The notes: a model not told the origin generated them from the sequence alone. Positions 43,445 to 52,314 are shown, counted from the first letter of the stretch. The stretch: DNA of 58,980 nt from Streptomyces coffeae (GCF_016741875.1 NZ_JAERRF010000040.1:1-58980), one strand, 5' to 3'. Numbers and translations are program-made.

Positions 43445-44887
43445 TTGATACTGCGTCCCGTCGTCACCGAGCTCGAGGTCCACGACATCCGGTTTCCCAC
43501 CTCGGAGCGGCTCGACGGCTCGGATGCCATGAACCCGGACCCCGACTACTCCGCGGCCTATGTGGTGCTGCGTACGAACGCCCCGGTCGCGGGCGGTCCG
43601 GACACCCCGGACGGCCCGGACAGCGCCGTGGCCGAGGGGCACGGGTTCGTCTTCACCATCGGCCGCGGCAACGACGTCACCGCGGCCGCCATCCGCTCGC
43701 TGCGCCCCCATGTGGTAGGCCGACCCGCCCCGTACACCGCCACCCAACTCGCCGCGCTGCACCGCGATCTGACGCATGATTCGCAGCTGCGCTGGCTCGG
43801 GCCGGAGAAGGGCGTGATGCACATGGCGGCCGGAGCGGTGGTCAACGCCGCATGGGACCTGGCCGCCACCTACGCCGCCAAACCGCTGTGGCAGTTCCTC
43901 GCCGACATGTCCCCCGAGGAACTGGTGGAGCTGGTGGACTTCCGCTATCTCACCGACGCCCTCACCCGCGACGAGGCCCTGGCCATCCTGCGCGCCGCCG
44001 AACCGGGCCGCGCCGAGCGCGCCGCGCGTCTGCGCGAGCGCGGCTATCCCGCGTACACCACCTCGCCCGGCTGGCTCGGCTACACCGACGAGAAAATGAT
44101 CAAGCTGGCGCAGGAGGCGGTCGCCGACGGCTTCGGCCAGATCAAGCTGAAGATCGGCGCCGATCTCGACGAGGATCTGAGACGGATGCGGCTGGCCCGT
44201 GAGGCCGTCGGCCCCGGCGTCCGGATCGCTGTCGACGCCAATCAGCGCTGGGACGTGCCGGAGGCGCTGCGCTGGATGCGCGCCCTGGCCCCGTACCAGC
44301 CGCACTGGATCGAGGAGCCGACCAGCCCCGACGACGTCCTCGGCCACGCCGCCATCCGCGCGGGACAGCCCGTCAAGGTGGCCACCGGTGAACACGTCGC
44401 CAACCGCGTGGTGTTCAAGCAGCTGCTCCAGGCCGGTGCGGTGGACTTCGTCCAGATCGATGCCGCACGGGTCGCCGGGGTCAACGAGAACCTCGCGATC
44501 CTGCTGCTCGCCGCGAAACACGGACTGCCGGTGTGTCCGCACGCCGGCGGTGTGGGCCTGTGCGAACTCGTCCAGCACCTGTCCATGTTCGACTTCGTGG
44601 CCGTCTCGGGCAGCTGGGACGACCGGGTCATCGAGTACGTCGACCACCTCCACGAGCACTTCACCGACCCGGCGGTGGTCGAGGCGGGCCGCTACCGGGC
44701 GCCGGCCGCGCCGGGCTTCTCCGCGCGGATGCGTCCCGCGTCCATCGCCGCCTACCGCTATCCCGACGGACCCGAGTGGCGCGGCCGTGTCCCCAGCACC
44801 CCCCACACCACATCGGCCACGGAACACCCGGCAACTACGGAACGCACGGCGCCCACGACCGCCCGTACGACAGGAGGGAACCCGTGA
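43445..44887 (+). CDS. fucD: L-fuconate dehydratase (enolase superfamily)
   Basis: 480 residues from a TTG start with CAGGGAG upstream. Enolase-superfamily, mandelate-racemase-type barrel: KLKIGADLDEDLRRM (KxK base), VDANQRWD, IEEPTSPDD and ATGEHVANRV metal ligands, and VCPHAGGVGLCELVQHLSMFD with the His of the Asp-His dyad. The N-terminal IRFPTSERLDGSDAMNPDPDYSAAYV is typical of L-fuconate dehydratases. It converts L-fuconate to 2-keto-3-deoxy-L-fuconate. A Thr/Pro-rich tail of about 30 residues is unusual. The stop overlaps the SDR start (GTGA). Confidence 0.92.
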   Translation: MILRPVVTELEVHDIRFPTSERLDGSDAMNPDPDYSAAYVVLRTNAPVAGGPDTPDGPDSAVAEGHGFVFTIGRGNDVTAAAIRSLRPHVVGRPAPYTATQLAALHRDLTHDSQLRWLGPEKGVMHMAAGAVVNAAWDLAATYAAKPLWQFLADMSPEELVELVDFRYLTDALTRDEALAILRAAEPGRAERAARLRERGYPAYTTSPGWLGYTDEKMIKLAQEAVADGFGQIKLKIGADLDEDLRRMRLAREAVGPGVRIAVDANQRWDVPEALRWMRALAPYQPHWIEEPTSPDDVLGHAAIRAGQPVKVATGEHVANRVVFKQLLQAGAVDFVQIDAARVAGVNENLAILLLAAKHGLPVCPHAGGVGLCELVQHLSMFDFVAVSGSWDDRVIEYVDHLHEHFTDPAVVEAGRYRAPAAPGFSARMRPASIAAYRYPDGPEWRGRVPSTPHTTSATEHPATTERTAPTTARTTGGNP

Positions 44888-45687
44888 ACCAGCCGCACTC
44901 CACCCGCGACTTCGAGGGGCTGGCCGCCCTGGTGACCGGTGGCGCCTCCGGTATCGGCGCCGCCGTGGCCATGGCGCTGCGCGACCGCGGCGCCCGTGTC
45001 GCGGTGCTCGACCGCGACCCCACCGGCGCCCCGGCGGGCACCCTCCCCGTCGCCGCCGACGTCACCTCGGACGAGGCGGTACGGGCCGCGGTGGCCGAGA
45101 CCGTCGCCGCGTTCGGCGCCCTGCACACCGTCGTCGGCAACGCGGGCATCGGCGCCGTCGGCACCGTCGAGGACACCGCGGACGAGGAGTGGCAACGGCT
45201 GCTGGACGTCAATGTGCTGGGCCTGGTGCGCACCGCGCGGGCCGCGCTGCCCCATCTGCGCGCCGCCACCGCCGACCGCCCCGGCTGTGTCTCCATCACC
45301 CACACCTGCTCGATTGCCGCCACCGCGGGGCTGCCGCAGCGCGCCGCCTACAGCGCCAGCAAGGGCGCCGTACTGGCGCTCACCCGCGCCATGGCCGCCG
45401 ACCACATCCGCGAGGGCATCCGCGTCAACTGCGTCAACCCCGGCACCGTGGACACCCCGTGGGTGGGGCGGCTGCTGGACCGGGCGGCCGACCCGGCGGC
45501 CGAGCGCGCCGCCCTGGAGGCCCGTCAGCCGACCGGACGGCTGGTGTCCGCGCAGGAGGTCGCCGCCGCCGTCGCGTATCTGGCCGGACCTTCGGCCGCG
45601 GCCGTCACCGGCACCGCGCTGGCGGTGGACGGAGGGATGCAGGGGCTGCGGCTGCGCCCCGAACCTCCCGGAGAACCGGACCGCTGA
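44884..45687 (+). CDS. Short-chain dehydrogenase, probable 2-keto-3-deoxy-L-fuconate dehydrogenase
   Basis: 267 residues, GTG start overlapping the dehydratase stop by 4 bp. Classical SDR: TGGASGIGAAVA (NAD site), NAGIG, catalytic Ser (SITHTCS) and YSASK, with PGTVDTPW. By operon context it oxidises the keto-deoxy-fuconate formed by the dehydratase to the diketo acid; the sequence alone would also allow an L-fucose dehydrogenase role. NAD is favoured by the Asp after the second strand (VAVLDRD). Confidence 0.88.
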   Translation: MNQPHSTRDFEGLAALVTGGASGIGAAVAMALRDRGARVAVLDRDPTGAPAGTLPVAADVTSDEAVRAAVAETVAAFGALHTVVGNAGIGAVGTVEDTADEEWQRLLDVNVLGLVRTARAALPHLRAATADRPGCVSITHTCSIAATAGLPQRAAYSASKGAVLALTRAMAADHIREGIRVNCVNPGTVDTPWVGRLLDRAADPAAERAALEARQPTGRLVSAQEVAAAVAYLAGPSAAAVTGTALAVDGGMQGLRLRPEPPGEPDR

Positions 45688-45751
45688 GAAGCCCCCCGAC
45701 CACCCCCACACCCGCACCGTATGAACCAGGATCGACCAAGGACGGGACCCG

Positions 45752-46789
45752 ATGACGAGATTGCGCACCTCCGGCACCGCCGCCTGCGCCGTGCTGCTGG
45801 CCGCCGCCGCGCTCACCGGCTGCAACCGTGAGAGCGACGGCGCCGGTGGCGGCAAGGTCGGCATCGACATGCCGCGCACGGACACCGACTTCTGGAACTC
45901 CTACCAGCAGTACCTGGAGAAGGGCATCGACAAGGGCACCGTCTCCGCCCTGCCGCTGTCCAACTCGCAGAACGACATCTCCAAGCTGGTCGCCAACGTC
46001 CAGGCGTTCAGCGACCAGGGCGCCAAGGCCATCGTCATGGCTCCCCAGGACACCGGCGCCGTCTCGTCCACCCTCGAGCGGCTGGAGGAGAAAAAGATCC
46101 CGGTCATCAGCGTGGACACCCGTCCCGACGCCGGAAAGGTCTACATGGTGGTCCGGGCCGACAACCGGGCCTACGGCACCAAAGCGTGCGAATACCTGGG
46201 CAAGAAGCTCGGTGGCAAGGGCCGGGTCGCCGAGCTCCAGGGCGACCTCAGCTCCATCAACGGCCGGGACCGGTCGCGTGCGTTCGCCTCCTGCATGAAG
46301 AAGAAGTACCCCGGCATCACCGTGCACGAGCTGCCCACCGACTGGAAGGGCGACGTCGCCTCGGCCAAGCTCCAGAGCCTGCTGGCCCAGCACCGGGACA
46401 TCGACGGCATCTATATGCAGGCGGGCGGCGCCTTCCTCCAGCCCACCCTGGCGCTGCTGGAACAGAAGGAGCTGCTGAAGCCCGCGGGTTCGGCCGGGCA
46501 CATCACGATCATCTCCAACGACGGCATCCCCGAGGAGCTGGACGCCATCCGCTCGGGGAAGATCGACGCCACCCTCTCCCAGCCCGCCGACCTCTACGCC
46601 ACATACGCCCTGAAGTACACCAGGGCGGCACTGGACGGCAAGACCTTCAAGCCCGGCCGCACCGACCACGGCTCGGAGATCGTCAAGATCGAGAACGGTC
46701 TCGAGGACCAGCTTCCGGCGCCGCTCGTCACCAAGGAGAACGTCGACGACCCGGCGCTGTGGGCCAACCAGCTCGAGAAGAAGAAGTAG
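45752..46789 (+). CDS. Sugar ABC transporter substrate-binding lipoprotein
   Basis: 345 residues. Lipoprotein signal with lipobox LTGC (Cys about 24). A type I periplasmic-binding fold (RbsB-like): KVGIDMPRTDTDFWNSY, IVMAPQDTGAV, HITIISNDGIPEELDAIRSGKIDATLSQPAD. It delivers a sugar, presumably fucose or a related deoxysugar, to the permease encoded downstream. It lies 64 bp after the SDR gene. Confidence 0.92.
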   Translation: MTRLRTSGTAACAVLLAAAALTGCNRESDGAGGGKVGIDMPRTDTDFWNSYQQYLEKGIDKGTVSALPLSNSQNDISKLVANVQAFSDQGAKAIVMAPQDTGAVSSTLERLEEKKIPVISVDTRPDAGKVYMVVRADNRAYGTKACEYLGKKLGGKGRVAELQGDLSSINGRDRSRAFASCMKKKYPGITVHELPTDWKGDVASAKLQSLLAQHRDIDGIYMQAGGAFLQPTLALLEQKELLKPAGSAGHITIISNDGIPEELDAIRSGKIDATLSQPADLYATYALKYTRAALDGKTFKPGRTDHGSEIVKIENGLEDQLPAPLVTKENVDDPALWANQLEKKK

Positions 46790-46791
46790 CC

Positions 46792-48435
46792 ATGGCCGCT
46801 GTGGAACAGCCCACCGCGGTGCGCGCCCGGCGCATCGTCAAGCGGTTCGGACCCACCGTCGCCCTGGACCGAGCCCAGCTTGCCGTGGCGCCCGGCGAGG
46901 CCCACGCGCTCGTCGGGCGCAACGGGGCGGGCAAGTCCACGCTGGTCTCCGTCCTGACCGGCATGGCACGCCCGGACGAGGGCGAGGTGACGTTCTCCGG
47001 CGAGCCCGCACCCCGCTACGGCGACACCGCCGCCTGGCGCGCCAAGGTCGCCTGCGTCTACCAGAAGTCGATGGTGGTCCCCGAGCTGACCGTGGCCGAG
47101 AACCTCTATCTGGGCCGCTTCCCGGGCAGCGGGCGCATCCGCTGGCCGGAGCTGCGCGAGGCCGCCCGCGCGACACTCGCCGAGTACGGCGTCGAGGTGG
47201 ACCCCCGGACGCGAGCGAAGGACCTCGGCGTGGAGCAGCGGCAGTTCGTCGAGATCGCCCGTGCCCTGTCCTTCGGGGCACGGCTGATCATCCTCGACGA
47301 GCCCACCGCGCAGCTCGACGCGGGCGGTATCGACCGGCTCTTCGCCCGGCTGGCCGAACTGCGCGCCCAGGGCGTCGCGTTCCTGTTCATCTCGCACCAT
47401 CTGCAAGAGGTCTACGAACTCTGCGACACCGTCACCGTCTTCCGTGACGCCCGCCATGTGCTGACCGCCCCCGTCGCCGAACTGCCCAAGGAGGACCTGG
47501 TCGCGGCGATGACCGGGGACACCGCCGGGGCGCCCGGGGTCGACTCCCGCGCGGCCGTGCGCGCCCCGGTCACCCGCCGGAGGGCCGAGCCGGGTGGGGA
47601 GCCGGTGCTGCGCACCGAAGGGCTGTGCGCGGAGGGCGCGTTCGCACCGCTGGACCTGGTGGTGCGGCCGGGTGAGGTGGTGGGCCTGGCCGGGGCGACG
47701 GCCAGCGGCAACACCGCGGTGGGGGAGACCCTGGTGGGGCTGCGCCGCCCGGACGGCGGACGGCTGGCGGTCCGCGGCCGCCCGGTGCGCACCGGCAGTG
47801 TGCCGCACGCCCTCGACGCCGGGATCGGCTACGTCCCCGAGGACCGGCACCGCCAGGGGCTCGTACCGGGGCGCAGTGTCGCGGAGAACGCCACCCTGAC
47901 CGTCACCGACCAGCTCGGGCCGTACGGCACGGTACTGCCCTCCCGTACCCGCGCCTTCGCCCAGCGCATGATCACCTCGCTGGACATCAAAACCGCGGGG
48001 CCTTCGCAGTCCGTTTCGGGTTTGTCCGGCGGAAATCAGCAGAAGGTTGTCATCGCGCGAGCGCTGGCGCGCGAGCCCAGTGTGCTGGTCGCCATCCGCC
48101 CGACCGCCGGAGTGGATGTGAAGTCCAAGGACGCGCTGCTCGGGGTGGTGCGGGAGGTCGCCGCGGCCGGGAGCGGGGCGGTCATCGTCTCCGACGAGCT
48201 GGACGACCTCAGGGTCTGCGACCGCGTCCTGGCGTTCTTCCACGGGCGGGTGGTCGCCGAGTTCGACAGCGGCTGGACCGACCGCGGACTGGTCGCGGCG
48301 ATGGAAGGCATCGCGGAACGGGACACGGAACGAGCCACGGAACGGGACATGGCCGGGGCACCCGGCGGCGCGCGCGACGCCACGCACACGGGCCACCAGG
48401 GCGGGCACGACGGCACAGGAGGAAGGACGTCATGA
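46792..48435 (+). CDS. Sugar ABC transporter, double ATP-binding protein with degenerate second site
   Basis: 547 residues, ATG two bases after the upstream stop. NBD1 is complete: GRNGAGKST, LGVEQRQFVEIARAL and LIILDEPTAQLD. NBD2 keeps the signature LSGGNQQKVVIARAL, but its P-loop is GATASGNTAVGE, and Walker B reads VLVAIRPTAGVDV where RbsA-type proteins have LDEPTRGVDV; the Asp-Glu pair is lost. The transporter would hydrolyse ATP at one site. Acidic and His-rich tail. Stop overlaps the permease ATG (ATGA). Confidence 0.9.
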   Translation: MAAVEQPTAVRARRIVKRFGPTVALDRAQLAVAPGEAHALVGRNGAGKSTLVSVLTGMARPDEGEVTFSGEPAPRYGDTAAWRAKVACVYQKSMVVPELTVAENLYLGRFPGSGRIRWPELREAARATLAEYGVEVDPRTRAKDLGVEQRQFVEIARALSFGARLIILDEPTAQLDAGGIDRLFARLAELRAQGVAFLFISHHLQEVYELCDTVTVFRDARHVLTAPVAELPKEDLVAAMTGDTAGAPGVDSRAAVRAPVTRRRAEPGGEPVLRTEGLCAEGAFAPLDLVVRPGEVVGLAGATASGNTAVGETLVGLRRPDGGRLAVRGRPVRTGSVPHALDAGIGYVPEDRHRQGLVPGRSVAENATLTVTDQLGPYGTVLPSRTRAFAQRMITSLDIKTAGPSQSVSGLSGGNQQKVVIARALAREPSVLVAIRPTAGVDVKSKDALLGVVREVAAAGSGAVIVSDELDDLRVCDRVLAFFHGRVVAEFDSGWTDRGLVAAMEGIAERDTERATERDMAGAPGGARDATHTGHQGGHDGTGGRTS

Positions 48436-49469
48436 CCGATACCGCACGGCAGCGGGCCATCGAGCCGGTGGTGGAAGGACCGGCTGACCGGGCCCGCCCG
48501 CGGCTGGACATCGCGCGCTGGCGCGATCTGTCCCTGGTCCCCGTGATCTTCGTCCTGGGGGTGATCGGCTTCATCGTCTCGCCCGCCTTCCTCACCGAGG
48601 ACAATCTGATAGGTGTCGTTCAGCAGTCGACCGAACTGGGACTGCTGGTGCTCGGCGAGGCGCTCATCCTGATCAGCGGACGGATGGACCTCTCCCTGGA
48701 GTCCACCATCGCGGTCGCCCCCGTGGTCGCCCTGTGGCTCGTCCTGCCCGCGCACGGCGCCCGGTTCGAAGGGCTCGGGCTGCTGCCGGTGTGGACGGCC
48801 ATCCCGCTGTGCCTGGCCGTCGGCGCGGCCATCGGGGCCGCCAACGGCTTCCTGATGCTCAAACTGCGCGTCAACGGCTTCATCGCGACGCTCGGCATGC
48901 TCACCATGCTGCGCGGGCTCCAAGTCGGCATCTCCGAGGGCCAGTCGATCGTCAACGTCCCCGAGTCCTTCCGCTACCTGGGCAAGGCGGACTGGCTGGG
49001 CGCCCCCGCCGCCGTATGGCTCTGCCTCGGCCTCTACGCGATCGGCGGCCTCGCCCTGGCCTATCTGCGCCACGGGCGCGCGCTGTACGCCATCGGCGGC
49101 AACCCCGAGGCGGCCCGCGCGGCGGGCATCCGAGTGGACCGCATCACCTGGATCGTGCTGAGCGCGGGCGGGCTGCTCGCCGCGTTCGCCGGGGTCCTCT
49201 ACACCGGCCACTACGGCTCGGTCGCCGCCACCCAGGGCAACGGCTGGATCTTCCAGGTGTTCGCCGCGGCCGTCATCGGCGGCATCAGCCTCAAGGGCGG
49301 CCGGGGCACCCTCTTCGGCGCGCTCACCGGTGTGCTGACCCTCCAGCTGGTGGTCAATGTGATGACTCTCGGCGGTGTTCCACCGCTGTGGAACCAGTTC
49401 ATCAACGGCTCCATCATCATCGTCGCGCTGATCATCTCCCGCTACGCCAGTGGTGAGAAGCAGGATTGA
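48432..49469 (+). CDS. Sugar ABC transporter permease (RbsC-like)
   Basis: 345 residues with about ten hydrophobic segments. RbsC/BPD_transp_2 features include GLLVLGEALILISGRMDLSLEST, NGFLMLKLRVNGFIATLGMLTMLRG, and the ATP-contact loop ALYAIGGNPEAARAAGIRVDRIT. It starts with a 4-bp overlap with the ATPase gene. With its partners it imports the sugar that induces the operon. Confidence 0.93.
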   Translation: MTDTARQRAIEPVVEGPADRARPRLDIARWRDLSLVPVIFVLGVIGFIVSPAFLTEDNLIGVVQQSTELGLLVLGEALILISGRMDLSLESTIAVAPVVALWLVLPAHGARFEGLGLLPVWTAIPLCLAVGAAIGAANGFLMLKLRVNGFIATLGMLTMLRGLQVGISEGQSIVNVPESFRYLGKADWLGAPAAVWLCLGLYAIGGLALAYLRHGRALYAIGGNPEAARAAGIRVDRITWIVLSAGGLLAAFAGVLYTGHYGSVAATQGNGWIFQVFAAAVIGGISLKGGRGTLFGALTGVLTLQLVVNVMTLGGVPPLWNQFINGSIIIVALIISRYASGEKQD

Positions 49470-49495
49470 GGGGAACGGAGAGGGAGGAGGCGGCC

Positions 49496-50662
49496 ATGGC
49501 GGGGATACCGCGCGGACCAGGCCCTGTCCGGTGGGTCTTTGAGGAGCAGCCCGCGGCGTCTGGTGCCGTGGATCGCAAGGCGGAGGATCGCCCTCGTACT
49601 GGGCGTACTCGGGCGACTCCGACAACGCAGCGAGGTGCGGTGCCAGGCGTCGCGGGCCCGATGAGATCCGCCGGACAGGGCCTGAGGGAACTGGGGCGCT
49701 CCGGCGTCCGGGTACCGCCCCTGGGGCTCGGCTGTGCACCCCTGGGCAACCTCTACACCCCGGTGCCCGAGGAGCGCGCCCGGGCCACCGTACGGGCCGC
49801 CCTGGACGCGGGCCTGAGCTATCTGGACACCGCGCCGCACTACGGCGTCGGCCTCTCCGAAGAGCGCCTGGGGCGGGTGCTGGCCGGGCGCGACCGCGCC
49901 GCGTACACCCTCTCCACCAAGGTGGGGCGGCGGCTGCGGCCCCGCGCGCCCGGGGAGCCCGCCCAGCCGGAGGGGTTCGCCGACACCCCCGACCGCGTCC
50001 GCGCCTGGGACTTCACCCGGGACGGGATCCTCGCCACCCTGGAATCCTCCCTGGAACGGCTCGGGGTCGACGCCCTCGACCTCGTCTACCTCCACGATCC
50101 GGAAAACCACATCCGTGAGATCTATGAGACGGGCTTCCCGGCCCTGGCCGAACTGCGCGACCAGAAGGTGGTCCGGGCCATCGGCTTCGGGATGAACCAC
50201 AGCGATGTGCTCGCCCGCTTCGTCGCCGACCTCGATGTGGACGTCGTGCTGTGCGCCGGACGCTGGACCCTACTGGAGCGCACCGCCTACGACGATCTGC
50301 TCCCGGTGTGCGAGCGGCGCGGCACCTCGGTGGTGGTCGGCGGCGTCTACAACTCCGGCCTGCTCGCCGCGCCCGGCCCCGGAGCCCGCTACGACTACCG
50401 GCCGGCGCCGGCGGAGACCGTCGAGCGCGCCCGGCGCCTGGCCGAGGTGTGCGCCGGATTCGGGGTGCCGCTGCGGGCCGCCGCCCTGCGCTTCCCGTTC
50501 GGCCATCCCGCCGTGGCCGCCGCGGTCGTCGGCTGCGCCTCACCGGCCGAAGTCCGGGACAACGCCGCCCTGTTCGGCCACGACATCCCCGACGAGCTGT
50601 GGCAGGCTCTGGTGCGCCGTGGGCTGCTCGACGAAGACCTCCCGCTGCCGGTCCGACCGTGA
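49496..50662 (+). CDS. Aldo/keto reductase, probable L-fucose (sugar) dehydrogenase, with MITE-encoded N-terminus
   Basis: 388 residues if translation starts at 49496, where GGGAGGAGG gives a strong ribosome site. The conserved protein begins only at LRELGRSGVRVPPLGLGCAPLGNLY; before it lie about 60 residues (MAGIPRGPGPVRWVFEEQPAASG ...) encoded by a 167-bp MITE that stays in frame. An internal ATG at 49661, itself inside the MITE, would give a normal-length 333-residue enzyme but has no good ribosome site. Catalytic Asp-Tyr-Lys-His are present (DTAPHYG, STKVG, YLHDPEN). L-fucose dehydrogenases of this fold oxidise fucose to the lactone hydrolysed by the next gene product. Confidence 0.85.
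   Translation: MAGIPRGPGPVRWVFEEQPAASGAVDRKAEDRPRTGRTRATPTTQRGAVPGVAGPMRSAGQGLRELGRSGVRVPPLGLGCAPLGNLYTPVPEERARATVRAALDAGLSYLDTAPHYGVGLSEERLGRVLAGRDRAAYTLSTKVGRRLRPRAPGEPAQPEGFADTPDRVRAWDFTRDGILATLESSLERLGVDALDLVYLHDPENHIREIYETGFPALAELRDQKVVRAIGFGMNHSDVLARFVADLDVDVVLCAGRWTLLERTAYDDLLPVCERRGTSVVVGGVYNSGLLAAPGPGARYDYRPAPAETVERARRLAEVCAGFGVPLRAAALRFPFGHPAVAAAVVGCASPAEVRDNAALFGHDIPDELWQALVRRGLLDEDLPLPVRP
49518..49684. mobile_element. MITE with long imperfect terminal inverted repeats
   Basis: Ends CAGGCCCTGTCCGG (49518-49531) and CCGGACAGGGCCTG (49671-49684) are exact inverted repeats. Complementarity continues inward with mismatches (left CCCGCGGCGTCTGGTGCCG against right CGGTGCCAGGCGTCGCGGG) and then CGGAG-gaTCGCCC/GGGCGActCCG around the centre. 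The whole 167 bp is a near-palindrome with no transposase. The sequence style recalls dispersed Streptomyces MITEs mobilised by IS5-like transposases (from memory). No clear target duplication seen. Confidence 0.85.
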
Positions 50663-50673
50663 AGGAGCGACCC

Positions 50674-51525
50674 GTGCCGCAGCGCATCGACGCACACCAC
50701 CATCTGTGGGACCTGACCCGCCGGGAGCAGCCGTGGATGGACGGCGCCTGGGCCGACCCCATCCGCCGCACCTTCACCGAGCACGACCTCGCGCCGCATC
50801 TGGACGCCCACGGGATCGGCGCCACCGTCCTCGTCCAGTCCAGCTCCTCCCTCCAGGAGACGCGTGAACTCCTCGCCCTGGCCGAGGGATCGGACCGGAT
50901 CGCGGGCGTCGTAGGCTGGGCCGATCTCACCGACCCGCGGCTGCGCGAGGTGCTCGCCGCGCTGGCCGCCGGGCCCGGCGGCGACCGGCTGGTGGGCCTG
51001 CGCCACCAAGTGCAGGACGAGCCGGACCCATGCTGGCTGTCCCGTGGGGACGTCCGCCGCGGGCTTGCCGCCGTGGCCGACGCGGGCCTGGTCTACGACC
51101 TGCTGGTGACCCCGCGCGAACTCCCCGCGGCGATTGACGCCGTACGTGAGCTGCCCGGACTCCGTTTCGTCCTGGACCATGCCGCCAAACCACCCATCGC
51201 CGCCGGTGAGCGCGACCCCTGGGGCTGGCAGCTGGCCGCGCTCGCCACCCTGCCCAACGTGGTGTGCAAACTCTCCGGCCTGGTCACCGAGGCGTCCTGG
51301 GGCACCTGGCGGTCCGAGCAGATCCTGCCGTACGCCCGGCATGCGCTGGACGCGTTCGGGCCCGGCCGGGTGCTGTTCGGCTCCGACTGGCCGGTGTGCA
51401 CCCTGGCCGCCTCGTACGACGAGGTGGTGGCCCTGGCGGAGCGGGCCGCGCTGCGGCTGACGGAGGACGAGCGCCACGCGGTCTTCGGCGGCACCGCGGC
51501 CGGGGTCTACGGGCTGAACGGCTGA
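50674..51525 (+). CDS. Amidohydrolase-2 family lactonase, probable L-fuconolactonase
   Basis: 283 residues. GTG at 50674 follows AAGGAG by six bases. Motifs: RIDAHHHLWDL at the start (metal His pair), LDHAAKP in the middle, and VLFGSDWPVC near the end (metal Asp), as in fuconolactonases and related sugar lactonases. It would hydrolyse L-fuconolactone to L-fuconate, the substrate of FucD. It lies 11 bp after the aldo/keto reductase gene. Confidence 0.9.
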   Translation: MPQRIDAHHHLWDLTRREQPWMDGAWADPIRRTFTEHDLAPHLDAHGIGATVLVQSSSSLQETRELLALAEGSDRIAGVVGWADLTDPRLREVLAALAAGPGGDRLVGLRHQVQDEPDPCWLSRGDVRRGLAAVADAGLVYDLLVTPRELPAAIDAVRELPGLRFVLDHAAKPPIAAGERDPWGWQLAALATLPNVVCKLSGLVTEASWGTWRSEQILPYARHALDAFGPGRVLFGSDWPVCTLAASYDEVVALAERAALRLTEDERHAVFGGTAAGVYGLNG

Positions 51526-51555
51526 ACGGCTGAACGGCTGATCCGCGGGGCCTCC

Positions 51556-52227
51556 TCACAGCGTGGAGCGCAGCCACTGCTCGACGCTGGCGACGTGCAC
51601 CGTCGCCCAGGAGCGCGCCGCCTCCGCGTCCCGGTCGCGCAGCGCGCCCAGGATCGCCCGGTGCTCGTGCAGGGTGCGGCTCACCGCGTCCTCCTGGGTC
51701 AGTCCGCGCCACACCCGGGCCCGGGTGGTGGGGCCGGAGAGCCCGTCGAGCAGCGAGCAGAGCACCGAGTTGCCCGACGCCTGGACGATGCCCCGGTGGA
51801 ACTCCAGATCGCAGGCCACCAGCTCCTCCACCGATGGCTCCTGCCCCAGCGCGTCCAGCTGGGCGCTGAGCGCGTCCAGCTCGGTGTCGCTGATCCGGGT
51901 GCAGGCCAGCGCGGTGGCCGCGGGCTCCAGGATGCGGCGTACCGCGAGGAACTCCAGCACCGTGTCGTCCCGGTGGAAGTCGACGACGAAGCTCAGCGCC
52001 TCCAGTAGCAACTGAGGGTCCAGGCTGGTGACATAGGTGCCGTCGCCCTGCCGTACGTCGAGGATCCGGATCAGTGACAGCGCCCGTACCGCCTCGCGCA
52101 GCGAGTTGCGGGACAGCCCGAGGTCGGCGGCGAGTTCGCTCTCCTTGGGGAGGCGGTCGCCCGGGCGCAGCGCACCCGAGACGATCATGCCCTTGATTTT
52201 CTCGATCGCCTCGTCGGTGACCGCCAT
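51556..52227 (-). CDS. FadR-subfamily GntR regulator of the sugar operon
   Basis: 223 residues. N-terminal winged helix (MAVTDEAIEKIKGMIVSGALRPGDRLPKESELAADLGLSRNSLREAVRALS) and a C-terminal all-helical FCD domain with metal-binding residues (Asp and His in ACDLEFHRGIVQASGN, later HEHRAI and VHVASV). It is convergent with the operon's last gene and is probably its repressor, released by a pathway intermediate. A half-site like that upstream of fucD lies 20 bp before its own start. Confidence 0.92.
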   Translation of the reverse strand: MAVTDEAIEKIKGMIVSGALRPGDRLPKESELAADLGLSRNSLREAVRALSLIRILDVRQGDGTYVTSLDPQLLLEALSFVVDFHRDDTVLEFLAVRRILEPAATALACTRISDTELDALSAQLDALGQEPSVEELVACDLEFHRGIVQASGNSVLCSLLDGLSGPTTRARVWRGLTQEDAVSRTLHEHRAILGALRDRDAEAARSWATVHVASVEQWLRSTL

Positions 52228-52246
52228 GGTGGACCTCCCGGAGCAA

Positions 52247-52255
52247 ACATCCGAT
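52247..52255. promoter_or_regulatory. Candidate half-operator upstream of the FadR-type regulator
   Basis: ACATCCGAT differs in one base from ACATCGGAT upstream of fucD. It lies 20 bp from the regulator start and fits autoregulation; only one arm is clear. Confidence 0.4.
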
Positions 52256-52279
52256 CTATGGGTCCATTATGGCGTGACC

Positions 52280-52314
52280 GGCCCGGTGGCGTCTGCCGAG
52301 GGCGCCACCGGGCC
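52280..52314 (-). terminator. Hairpin terminator of the secreted-protein gene
   Basis: GGCCCGGTGGCG and CGCCACCGGGCC give a perfect 12-bp stem with an 11-base loop, 50 bp downstream of the minus-strand stop at 52365. Confidence 0.8.
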
